A DNA stretch of 64,000 nt, from positions 17,787,019-17,851,018 of the forward strand of contig OX291546.1 of assembly GCA_946406115.1 (NCBI GenBank), read 5' to 3'. This stretch comes from Apoda limacodes. Its lineage: Eukaryota > Arthropoda > Insecta > Lepidoptera > Limacodidae. The notes under the pieces are model-generated. The model was not told the origin of the DNA. It was given only the letters and a program-made list of their open reading frames with translations, and searched no databases. The translations under genes were made by a program, and so were the position numbers. This document shows positions 12,385 through 23,536 of the stretch, piece by piece (the stretch's first letter is position 1; every line of letters begins with the position of its first letter).

Positions 12385-12540
12385 GGCTCTAATGAATAAC
12401 GGTCCGTGTAAACAATATTGTATCAACAGACAAGGTCTCTAGATTTATGGGTGCTTCAAGACTTAGCTTGTTTGTTTTTATTATTTGTAAATTCCAGTTG
12501 TCGAAGAAATTCGCTGTGGCGCGCCTTCATGTCAACCACA
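12385..12540 (+). repeat. Dispersed repeat, copy 1
   Basis: The phrase CAAGGTCTCTAGATTTATG with its flanks recurs at 19,970-20,110 in the same orientation, with moderate divergence. The family is unknown. Confidence 0.5.
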
Positions 12541-14030
12541 ATTATTTTTCTATTTTTTCCATTTAATCTGCCCTCTACCTATATGCTGCTGCCGGTAGAG
12601 ATTATTCTTTAACAATAAGGCCGCCTATTGTGACTACATATATACCGGTTACATATTTATTAGGGCGCAGAACAATTATCGTATATTCGTCTTCAGAAAT
12701 GCATTTAACGGCCTTTTCTCTCAGGCGCGTAGTACTTATATTGCGAATCGAACTTCGAAAATGATTTAAAAAAGTTTTCAGATAACCGCAATAAAACTCA
12801 ATCTATGAAACCCTAAGCCTAAATTGAATGCGTGTAAGACATGCTCTTAGCCGGTTAGTTCGATGGAAATCGTCATTTGAACACAATTTCAGTTCCTTAA
12901 TGACTGAAGGCATCAATTAATTTATTCAAAAATTATGGGATGTCTAGCAGCCGGTTAACACCATGGACAAATAGACTTTTAATTAAAATTGGTCGACGTT
13001 TGAGGAGTTTAATAAATTTTCACGAGCTCGCTGTGGATTCGTTAAGTTAGCTAGTAGTTCGGAATTAAAGTAGCTAAGCTTTTGTATAATAACTACAATG
13101 ATTGAGCGGCTTAAGTGCCCCAACTACGCGCATATACATTTTTTTAAAGAGCGTCAAGCCGCAACCGACGATGTTGATCTCAAATAGAATTATTTTTTCT
13201 GTGATAAAATACTTTTAATTCAAAGGAAAGCTAAGCGTAAAATCGGAAATTAATTTATTAAATTATATCACATAGTTTATAGAATAGTACATTATGATAT
13301 AAGTGAGCTAGGCTGCTCATTACATACGAGGCTGTGGGTTGCGGCCCTGGCTAAAACGAGGGTGTAATTCAGCCGATTGTGTATTGGGCAGATCTCAGGA
13401 GTGTCATACTTCTGTTTTTAAAACACTTGAAGAGCAGTAAATAATTATATTAGTGTTAGATGTTGTAAAAAGTTGATATTCCATGAAATCTAATAGTTTA
13501 GATATGTTATTGACAAACACGTTGAATTTATTTTTTCAAAAATTAGTTCATAGACATAATTTATTCTTGCTGGAAAAAAAAATGTTAACAAGTGCTTAAT
13601 GGGCGCTATTACGAAGCTGAAAACGAAGCTGTAAAGGCTGCTTTATAAACAGTGTTTTGAAAAATATATAACAGTAACTTGCTAGCTTTTCAGATAGTTT
13701 ACATTTTGTATGCATGTATTGATTATATTCTAACATTTGCCCGCGGTTTCAACCGCCCTAAATTCGGTTATCTGTATATCGATTTCAATCGCAATTCCTC
13801 AATTATAGAAAAAAAACCGACTCACACTGAAATTTTAAATAGAGATAATTAAAGATACGAAGAAGAATATAGACTACTTTCTATCCCGTAATATTTAAAT
13901 TTCTCGCGGGAGTAACTTTAACCGAATTCCACAACATGAGCAAACATATTTTGCTATAACTATCTTCTTTAGTATAATCAAGGAGTTGCCGTAAGAATTC
14001 CACGCCGATAACCAAAAGCTAGTATTATAA
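12541..14030. other. No gene seen
   Basis: AT-rich sequence without supportable coding frames. A phrase near 13,740 (CCCGCGGTTTCAACCGC) looks like a decayed end of a moth repeat. Confidence 0.3.
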
Positions 14031-14400
14031 TAATAAAACAAATATTATTAATGCGAAAGTAACTCCTGTCTGTCTGTTACCTCTTCACGCTTGAACCGAT
14101 TAAGATTAAATTCGGCATAGAAATAGTTTGAGTCCAGGGGAAGGTCAAAGGCTACTTGCAAGCGTCAAGTGCAAGTCGGTATTTTCTATAAGTGAGGAGT
14201 TGCTGTTGAAATCCTACGCTGATAACCAAATTTTCGACGAGTGGAACTACGGACAAATTTGGCATGGAGATAGTTGGAGTCCCGGCGAAAGACATAATCT
14301 ACAAACAGCGTGTGAGTTGGGTTTTTTTTTCTATAATTAAGGAATTGCCATTGAAACCCTACACTAACAACCGAATTTAGGGCTGATGGAACCGCAGGGA
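14031..14400 (+). repeat. Partly duplicated dispersed repeat
   Basis: Phrases such as AATTCGGCATAGAAATAGTTTGAGTCC and a second version near 14,255-14,300 (ATTTGGCATGGAGATAGTTGGAGTCC, written here in parts) show the same sequence twice about 150 bp apart, each followed by GGGGAAGG/GGCGAAAG-type sequence. This is a common moth repeat type; I cannot assign a class from these remnants. Confidence 0.4.
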
Positions 14401-14899
14401 AAGGCTAGTATTATATTAAATACGTGTAAATGTACATACTATAAATAGTAAGTAACCAGCTTCAAAATAATAAGCGTAAGTAATTTACGGACAGGGACAG
14501 AATTAGATATAGAAGAAAAAACCTGATTGCCATTTCCTATAAGAAGAAAGTCAGGATTGGGCGGGGTTGGGGGGAACTTTACAAGTTAATAAGAAGTTAC
14601 AGAATTAAAATAGAAAAAGAAGAGAGACAGAAGTTTTTTTCTAACCAATATTTTATAGTACGTAAAAGTATGTTATTTCCCGTTTAAAATGTGTAATAAA
14701 AGAGTGTAATCAATTTAAAAAACAAGCAGAGAACCGCACAGTTGGGTAGGACGCTGCCTTAAATAGCCGATCATATCTTATCTAATACCTTTATACGAGC
14801 AATTCTTGTATATGTATATATATATATATATATAATCTGAATTACAGAAACGACTCCAACGATTTTAATGAAATTTAGTGTGTTTCGGGGGCGAGAAAT
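14401..14899. other. No gene seen; TA microsatellite
   Basis: A (TA)n run lies near 14,814-14,834. Nothing else is recognised. Confidence 0.35.
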
Positions 14900-15005
14900 C
14901 GATCTAGCTAGGTATTTTAACCGACACAGCAATACTAAGGCTATTTGACAATAGATGGCGTTGAAAAAAAAAGACGAGCGAAGCTCGGTCTTTCAGTAAA
15001 TAGGT
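14900..15005 (+). repeat. Dispersed repeat, inverted partner at 37.5 kb
   Basis: The sequence ACCGACACAGCAA..AATAGATGGCGTTGA..CGAGCGAAGCTCGG is found inverted at about 37,495-37,605, where the ATGGCG-type part is duplicated. It is a scrap of a common moth repeat. Confidence 0.45.
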
Positions 15006-15734
15006 ATTTGATACATTATTGTTTAATAGTTTCGAAAAGGTTATAAAGTTAAAAATTGCGTAAGCAGAAAGCGAATCTTCAGGTCTTAAAACGAAGTGAA
15101 AACACCAATTTAGCAATATCTTAGACCAATTTAAATAACTCCGCATACAAAAAGAAGTTGCGCCAGAAGCTGCACTGCATTTTTACACAATACATTGATA
15201 TTTTAGGATTATGGCTAATTTCGGACTGAACTTTGATAATCCACTCTCTGAAAACTAGAGGCATGCATGAGCAGTAAGGAACGTTCGTGATGTAATAAGC
15301 TGATTGTGTTTAGTTTCGTGAACTTTTTTTTTTCTATGAAAATCAACTGAACTCAACTCTGGTGTATCAGGTTCATGCTGGACTGAAAGCTTTAAAGGAT
15401 GAGCAAAGTTCTCAGTTTCATTTCAAAATATTTTTCTTCTCGGAGATGCAATTCCCCTGTCTGTACACTTTTGGTACATTAAAGAGTTAGTAACAATAAT
15501 ATGCCACAAGTGTCTCAGTATATTAATAATAACTATTTATACTATACGTAGCATATAATGGACATTTGAAAATTAACATCATATTGCGAAAGTCAGTTTT
15601 AAAACTTTAAAAATATTTTTTAAAACTTTTCTTGTTTGAAATATTAGTTTGTTAACCAACTTGTATAAAATAAGAATTTAATTTTTTTTTTTTTATTTTA
15701 TTGCGACATATTTTTCGATATATGACCAAAATAT
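15006..15734. other. No gene seen
   Basis: AT-rich; nothing supportable. Confidence 0.3.
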
Positions 15735-15906
15735 AAAAAGGTAAAAATAATAACTTATTTCCAAAAATCTGATCAGAAATACATTTTTAAGTTGGTTTTA
15801 TGCATGTGAAGTGTGTTATAAACTATTAGGTACATAAAAACCAACTTCTAACTTTAATTCAGATTAGATTTTTGGAAATAAGTAATTCTTTTTACCTTTT
15901 TAGTGC
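15735..15906. repeat. Inverted repeat, foldback element
   Basis: AAAAAGGTAAAAATAATAAC at the left and its near complement at the right (TTCTTTTTACCTTTTTAG) enclose TTATTTCCAAAAATCTGAT and its complement, and then AAGTTGGTTTTATGCA and complement, so the arms are about 70-80 bp with a short centre. Half-copies of the same family occur at 19,225-19,300 and 60,565-60,665. This fits a foldback MITE. Confidence 0.6.
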
Positions 15907-16987
15907 ATCTTTTTTATGCCGGTTGTTTTTTTGATGTTAAACAGTTTTTATTTTTAATTTTGAGTGACAAAAAAAGCATTATTCTTACACTAAAATCATC
16001 CATACTCGTAACACAATTTTATACAATCATCAACATAAAATGCGTTTCACCAGTTACAATAAACCAATTATTTTTTTACACAAAAAGTTTAAGTTTTTAA
16101 TTCACTACATTAATATGGGACCTCCTCGGAAGTATACCCTTTTAAATAAAAAAAGAATTTTGCAAATCTGTTTATACATTGTTGTTGTACTGAGTTATGC
16201 CCGAACATACATAAAAAAATATACAAACATCCGAATTGAGAACCTCCATTTTTGAATCTAACTTATTTTTGTTAGAATTTATCTGGCCAGTCATATAAAT
16301 TGTTTTGTTATATGTACAGTTATGTTGTAACGGATTGAGGTTAAAGCCAAAATTTAAATATATTTTTGATGTTTTTTTTTTATCGAGGAAAATTATAGCT
16401 ATCGCGTTTTTGGTAGTAAAAGCCATTAGGTATATGGTACCCCATATTAATTTTAGGGTTACATTTTTACCTTCCTAGCACGAATTCCTTCAGTATTTAA
16501 CATAAATAAAGGGATTTACAAAATAGTAGATAAAAAGTAGAATCCAGAGCGCAGCGAGGGCACGAGGTAAAATAATTTTTCGACCGAGTGATACACTCTA
16601 CTTCATATCACCCTCTATAAAAAAAGAGATAAGTGTAACTTATAAATAATAATGGTACATTTATTTATTTTATTATCACTCCTGGAGGAAAACGCACTTT
16701 TTTTATATAAGTATCATGATAAATAGGAATTTAAGTAAACAATTACAAAGGCGGAATACATTTGACGCGGTTTTTACTTTTTCACATTTTTTTTATTTGG
16801 TCCGCGCTCGGCTAGCCAGTTTTATAATACAGATAGTTACTTGTTCACACAATGTTCTTGATCGACCTCTATAATCCACATTCCAAACTGAAATTACTTA
16901 AGAGCCCAGTTAAACTATTGGAGTAATCGAAATGCGGTTCTAGTAGTAAAGTTATTTAATCTGAAGAACGTTTTCTAATGGTCTATA
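15907..16987. other. No gene seen
   Basis: Very AT-rich. Several overlapping short open frames (15,903-16,426) have the composition of random AT-rich DNA. Confidence 0.3.
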
Positions 16988-17130
16988 CAAAACGGTCAAG
17001 TGTGAGTCGAACTTGCGCAGCGTGGGTTCCGTACTACTATATGTGTAATTTAAGAACACAAACAACGACAAAAAGTGTGCCGCCAAGCGGTCACCAATCG
17101 AATGTCTGACCATGGCCGACGTTGCTAAAA
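16988..17130 (+). repeat. Fragment of the CGGTCAAGTGTGAGTC repeat
   Basis: It matches 33,228-33,375 closely, including AAAAAGTGTGCCGC(C/T)AAGCGGTCA, and is therefore another copy of the dispersed repeat annotated at 10,840. Confidence 0.55.
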
Positions 17131-17547
17131 AACAAATGTGTAATTGTATCTCTTAATAATCAAGCTGGACTATTTTCGCTAGATGGCGCTTACATGGTAA
17201 TTTAAAATGGTAATCGTGCGAGCCCGTCTCACATTTGACCAGTTTATATTATTTGTTGTTCTACTTTAAACCTTGTACGTGTTACTGTTTTTACGATAGA
17301 GCAAAAACCACAAAAACGTGTTTCTTGTATGTTTCATTTGTTACTTTTTGTGACTTGGCTGCTTATGAGATTTCACTACTTTTTATAGACTAATCATCTT
17401 AATTGAGACTTGGCGCGTTTTTTACACCATGTTTTGGTTGGGATGTTTATAACGTGGGTACCATTGGCACCCTATGGTTTTTGAAGACTGAATCTAGCCC
17501 GCGTCAAACGGGGTACTGTAAGTAATCCAAGGACAATTGACCACTGG

Positions 17548-17845
17548 TGGTTCTACCATCGCACCGCTCGCCAAAGGCAGGGAATTCATTCTCATACTTT
17601 AGAACCGAAATGGTCGCGTACTGTGCGGTTTCAGAGAAACTTTCTCCCGCAAACGCTTGGGTTGTGGAATGAGGTCCCTGCCAAGGTTTTTTCTAGGGCT
17701 AAGTATGGGGTTCTTCAAGAAAGAAGTTATTGGATTTTTGAAGGGTCGGCAAAGCGGGAGTGATACCCCGGGTGTTGCGAGCGTCCATAGGCCACGGTGA
17801 CCGCTTACCATCAGGCGGACCGTGTGCTTATTTGCCACCTTAGTG
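17548..17845 (+). pseudogene. LINE ORF2 C-terminal fragment, copy 3
   Basis: It corresponds to 3,380-3,570 with high similarity: TCTACCATCGCACCGCTCGCC, then GAACCGAAATGGTCGCGTAC, then TTCTCCCGCAAACGCTTGGG, and a 3' tail ending TTTGCCACCTTAGTGGTAAA with an adjacent poly-A run. It encodes the same arginine-rich C-terminus of a non-LTR reverse transcriptase and is truncated upstream. Confidence 0.6.
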
Positions 17846-19224
17846 GTAAATAAAAAAAAAATTACCAACGATACCCCATGGTAGACTATAACAAAAACAA
17901 ACACATACTTGAACTCAAAAAGCAATACACTATTTGACAGTCGTGTAAAACTCATATTTATTTTCGCAATAATAATGTTTATCTACTATATGAACACTGT
18001 AAAGACATAATAATATTGGAAATCGTACAAGAAAGTAGATTTTCTTCAGTAAATGGATTTTCTTCTGTATCTGTAGAGTTTTCCTCCCAATAATGGATTT
18101 GGTTTCACTACCAATCCTTATATTTATTAACAACATTATCTATTTATCCGCCCTACAAACAACCACTTACTTTAGGAAAAGGTTAAATTAAGTTTGATTT
18201 GAACAAATAAATTAAGGGCAAAGTTCGACAGTCAGACTTTAATAGGCCTGCATTAAACAAACAGAACTCCGAACATTACTTTAATTTTTTTTTTTTCTTT
18301 TTATTTTTCTTTGGCTTTAGGGCTTCTTACCAAAGTCGTAGCTCTGTCCATATGTCCGTTTATATGTTTGTCTGTTCGTCAGTCTGTTACTCTGTTGGGG
18401 TTATTGAGTTCGATATCTAACTTGCTGACACTTACTTGCAGGTTTTTAGTTTAACGAGTAGTCACGTTTTGAAACGTTTAATGTTAACGAAATCTACTGA
18501 TATCGCTAGCCCCGTGAAAGGGATCAATTGGCACAAGTGGATCACTGCTTAAGTTAAAAACAGATACTGGAAAATTAGACAATAAAAGATCTAATTTTTT
18601 CCGTAAGAGTTGGCAACCCCGTTATATTGATTTAAGCCGTGAGTATTCAATTTGTCGATTAATAAATTTTCATTTAGCCGGAAGATGTCCGCTGGTGAAC
18701 GTAGGATTTTCCCATATATTTTCACAGTAGCCGGTCCCATGTGTTCATTGGTTTCCTGCTTTCTCATGCCCCATGTGTCCTGTCTATTGACACTTAACTT
18801 GCTTAATATTCGAGTAACTTTCGGTAACTTTGGTTTATTGAAGAATTTTCTTATTACGGATTATATCTCCAATACATTCTATACTTTATGTAGGTAGGTA
18901 ACAAACTACCAAGTAAGCTGAACTCAGTTCAATTTAATCTTATTATAACTTGCAAAACTTTCCGAGATGAGCTTGAGGAGCAAGTCACCTAAACTTTTGA
19001 TAATATTTGCCTTGCCTACTTTTATGGAAGCTGGTAGGCTTATTTTTAGGAAATTCATGTAGATACTATACATTTGATATTGTGACTCTATCTATATAAT
19101 AAAGAAATCATAACCTAATTAAAATAAAGATTTTTTTACAAAAATAAAAAAAGCCGACTTCAAATCTTGACAAACTTAAACTAAAAATTTAATAAAAACT
19201 TAAAATAACAACCGGTTTCAAAAA
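17846..19224. other. No gene seen
   Basis: AT-rich with repeat scraps. The 81-codon open frame at 18,652-18,897 has no recognisable domain. Confidence 0.3.
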
Positions 19225-19330
19225 GCTGCACTAAAAAGGTAAAAATAATTACTCATTTCCAAAAACCTGATCTGAATTGCAGTTTGAAGTTGGTTTCTTG
19301 AACTAAACTACAGATGGCACTTTTGCACAT
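19225..19330 (+). repeat. Half-copy of the foldback repeat
   Basis: GCACTAAAAAGGTAAAAAT, then TCATTTCCAAAAACCTGATC and GAAGTTGGTTTC match one arm of the inverted repeat at 15,735-15,906. Confidence 0.5.
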
Positions 19331-19969
19331 ACTTGATAAAATAGATAAAACAGTACGTAAAGTCTACGCACTGTTTTATCATACTAGAAGAGCGCGCGAG
19401 TTGCATTCAATTCAGAAACGAATTATATCGCCCGTGGGTTTTATAAACTCCCGCTTTGCCTTTAGGGAAGATAAAATTACAAAGTAAAAGCCTGTGGGAG
19501 TTTTTAAATGTAATGAAAAATTGTTTTGGAAAATCAGTTCATAAGTTTTTAAGATATCCGCAATTATAATCATTCTACGGAATCTTATATAAATGCGTCT
19601 ACGTGTGTATTGTTGTTGTTCTATTAAACTTAAACTACCTATAATCGATTTTAACGTTTACTTACGGCATTTCCGTTTTTACGATAGAGCAAAAACAATA
19701 GTTACATGTTTCTTGTATGGAGATCCCTCAAATTTTGAGTTTATGATATTTTAGTTCTGGTTAGGAAAACCGCCATATCCTGTTAAATTTTTAGGTTTCT
19801 ATCTACTTCGGTTGAAAAAATAAAGTCCTCTCAAGGTCGAACAGACAGTCAGGCAGTGTAGGCTTAGTAATAGGACTCCGTTGGCACCCTTTTGGCACAG
19901 AACCCTATAAAAAGTAAAAGTCTACACAGAAATTGGTCCCAAGTTGTACCAAAGTTCCCTTAAGTACTT

Positions 19970-20110
19970 AACTGAATCTAATGGATAACGGTACGCGCAC
20001 ACCATATTGTATTAACCAACAAGGTCTCTAGATTTATGAAGGCTTCGCTTGTTACCTGTTATTTGTAAATTCAATATTGTCAAATAAATTTTCCTATGCC
20101 ACGCTTTAAT
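19970..20110 (+). repeat. Dispersed repeat, copy 2
   Basis: Second copy of the unit at 12,385-12,540, sharing CAAGGTCTCTAGATTTATG and the AT-rich flank that follows. Confidence 0.5.
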
Positions 20111-21984
20111 TCTGACCAGAAAATGTAATATAGGAATGACTGAGTCAAGTCAGATTAATTCTACTATAAAGTTCTTCTTTTTCACGTAGAACAAATTTAA
20201 AATTGTCCATTACTTAAATCTTCTTTTCTATAAACCAAAAATTGAACATCGGGGATTAACAATTCGACCCAAATCTTGGGGTTAAATGGATATTACTTTT
20301 ATTAATAATAAAAATATAAATTTTGTCATAATAGGTAACATGTTTATGTACAGACATAAAACGAAATAACATCTCATTTACGAGATCAAACATCACCTAC
20401 ATCAGATATTGGCAAATAAATCACAAGTGTATGGTACCTACTTTGTCACCTCTTCTATCAAAACAGTTTTCGTGGCACTATTTTTCACTTGCACTGTGCT
20501 GAATCCAGCCCTGTGTTGGTGGATGTACAAATTTGTTCGTCTGAAGCTTTACTTTTATTTTTAACATATGTCCAATCCATCTAAAGTATTTTTTTTTCAT
20601 AAATATGTTATAGACATTTAAAGAACTGATCCAATTCGCCCCAAAAGATATGATTCTATTCTCCCCATAGTAAAGAACTTTGGAAAACGTGATTTGTCAC
20701 AATACCTGTCACATCATTAAAAAACAAATAATAAAAAAATTAGAGTAAAATAAGAGCTTTACGGGACAAAATAATTCAAAAAAAAATTAACTAATTATTG
20801 CTTCGAAACTAGGTGTATTCATAATTACGTACCTTACAATTGGCTACAAAACTGCCGTAGACATTTGCCTCCATCCCTTATAAAATATGTGTCCTAAAGC
20901 AGCCAAACTGCTAGAATCCATCAAACTCTTTAAATTAAACTGAATTCTAGACGGAATACGATTAATTTTAATTTTGGTGGAAATGGCACTTATGAAACCC
21001 ATTGATTTAAAAGAAAAAATCATTAGATGTTCCTCTTATTTGCATTACAGTTCACTCATTTTACGTGCAAAAGACTTTTAACAGTGCTCATTTTAAAGCT
21101 TATTTGATTATATTATTAGTATGCATAAAATGTATCTGCTCGCTGCTAGATGGCATTGAATACATCGATTAAATTCAAGACAAAATAAAAAACAGCTTTG
21201 ATCTTTAATCTCTCGCTTAATATTACACTTAGAACACTTTATAGAAAAACCGATTTGTTCAGTTTTTTACCTGCTACAATTTTGTTCATGATAAAATTTT
21301 CGTTAAATTGGAGATATTTGTAAAAAACCGATGAAAAACGTCAAAAAAATCCGAATTTTCAATTGCCAATAACTTGAAAAGTATTAGGTTTCTTGAAAAA
21401 CTTTATGGGACATTTTTTTCTAAAAATTAGGCCTTCTATCGATATCCGATTCGGTTATTTTGAAAAAAAAATGTACACCAACGAGAAGAGGTGGCAACCA
21501 CCCCCAGGGTGGGTGCGGAGTTCAGATCATTTTCACTTTTGAAGTTAAGGGTAAGATAAGCCTAATTTCAAAATTTCATGCAAATCGGTTCACAGTAAAA
21601 AAAAATTCAGAGCAATAACGCTTCAATGACTGCACTAAACCGCCGAAAATATATATTCTGATAGAAATATTTTTGCAAATTTTTTTAAACTTACAGTAAA
21701 GTTCCATTTGTAACGTTTATGTAACATTCGCTCTTTTTTCTGTTACTTTACATATTTAAAGTATTGTAAATGTTTAATTTCGACTTACTTTACTTAGTAA
21801 CTTGCTCAAACGTTAAAATTATTATATTAATGCAACATTTTAAAGTTATGATAAATTTCAGTGATCAGGACTGGGCAAGTTTCAGGGGATACTTCTTGCG
21901 CGGCTGTTAGGGGTTCGTGGTGGGGTCGCTGAAACCTTGCTGGAAAGTTACAACCTTGCGTTTGAAACTTACAACTCCCAAATG
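20111..21984. other. No gene seen; flank of the LTR element
   Basis: AT-rich, with a segment at about 21,300-21,600 that has the look of a repeat untranslated region (CCACCCCCAGGGTGGGTG). No coding frame is supportable. Confidence 0.3.
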
Positions 21985-21988
21985 TAGT

Positions 21989-23211
21989 TGTAACGGAACG
22001 ACCGTTTCCGGTGGTCCGTCTCCGGTAAAGGACCGGATGATGTAGGAAACGATAGAAGTTTCTGGACATTCGCTCTTAGGTCCATTACCACTGTGGTAAT
22101 TTAAATTTAGAGATCAAAGAATCTCTAGATGTTTGACATCGGTAAGTCAAAAACAGATTACTTTACGTTCTGCTTGACGTGGTTGTAAAAATTCTACTAC
22201 TAATTATTTTTACGGATAGTAAACTGTGCGATCTTCTTCTAAACTGCAAATTAATTGCATATCCACTTCTCTTCTATAAATGAAAACCGTCCTCGGTAAT
22301 TTTATATATTTATTTGTGCTCGTTCTGTGTTTTGTGAGTTATTGGTAAGTCACTAATCTATTTATCTTTCTCCTTGACAGTACGGTTCTTAGTTTATATA
22401 TACGATGTATATATATTACTCTACTACGGCTCAACGCCGTAACTGAGGTCCGCGAGAAGACTTCTCTGTGGGCTGGTGCACGTTTGTCTTCTAACGACGG
22501 CGCACCGCAGCTGCTTTGCTGTCCTTATACTGTGGGAGGCCGGAGTCTACTGAACTCCAAATCCTCGGCCTGTCCGGTGTCTCCTTGACTCCAAAACTTC
22601 GGCCTGTGCAGTAGTGGTGCTAACTAAAACATCGCTACACACCAAGGCTACGGGGCGACCTGCTCTACGCCGAAGCTACTGGCGAGCTACGTCCACGTGC
22701 GGCCTTACCTTGTGCCTGCCACGGGCGGCATATTCATTACTCACCACACGCTGTTAGGCCACGTAACATCAGTCCCATCCGCGTCTTCTTTCTACGGCGG
22801 TGCTGACCTGAGGGGTGCCCACAGCGAGCAAGACATCAAATCGGGCTCTAGGCCGAAGAGACCTGAGTGTACTAGTTCCCTAATAAAAGCTTTTAAAAAC
22901 TACACTTAAAATCTGTGTAGGCAGGCTTGCGTTTGGCTATCTTTCTATTTATTTAGGTAGTCCTTTATGATTGTGAATTAGGTAGCTGTGAACTAGATAT
23001 TTAAGTGTTACGAATCACCCTATGTGATTAGGATTTTGTGCATTAAAAGCTGTTATTATATAATGAAAGAGTATACTAATACAACCTGCCTTTCCCTTGA
23101 AAAGTGTTTCTTTACTCGCCTTTGAACTCCCTCTATCTTTTCTCCTCCTTCTGAGCACCTAGCCGGTGCATTCAGTAACAGGGCACTACTGCTTTAACCT
23201 GTCCTGTTATA
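21989..23211 (+). repeat. 5' LTR (1,223 bp)
   Basis: Begins TGTAACGGAACGACC and ends CCTGTTATA; the two ends form a short imperfect inverted repeat (TGTAAC / GTTATA). It matches the 3' LTR throughout by eye, except for an extra 18 bases (GAACTCCCTCTATCTTTT) near 23,120-23,140. A polyadenylation signal AATAAA lies at 22,882-22,887. Confidence 0.92.
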
Positions 23212-23212
23212 G

Positions 23213-23228
23213 TGGCGCCCAACGTGGG
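23213..23228 (+). promoter_or_regulatory. Primer-binding site, tRNA-Lys type
   Basis: TGGCGCCCAACGTGGG starts two bases after the 5' LTR. It is complementary to the 3' end of lysine tRNA as used by several retroelements, so minus-strand priming by tRNA-Lys is expected. Confidence 0.8.
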
Positions 23229-23536
23229 TTTTAGAGGTATTCTACTTTCTTTAAAGTAAAGAGATTTTTCAAGGCAAGGTTCAGAGATTTTAGGGTGTCT
23301 AATCCTTATTTTTTTCAGCTTCTTATGAAATTGTATTTTAGCATAGCGGTATACTCATTCATTGTATATCTAACCCTAGGTAAGGTGTTAATAATTTCTA
23401 TAGAACGTGTCGGTGGTAAGCCGAGTACCATATACTAGGTTACTAACGTCTTTTGCTTATTATTTCATTGTAATTAACTGATTACTACTACTAAATCTAA
23501 TCTATCTGATATCTTTGTGTAACAGAGGCATTCCAG

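Noticed and set aside
22697..22909. 70-codon open frame present in both LTRs (also 28,354-28,566)
   Set aside because: Its duplication is due to the LTRs and it has no recognisable domain; it lies across the polyadenylation signal region.
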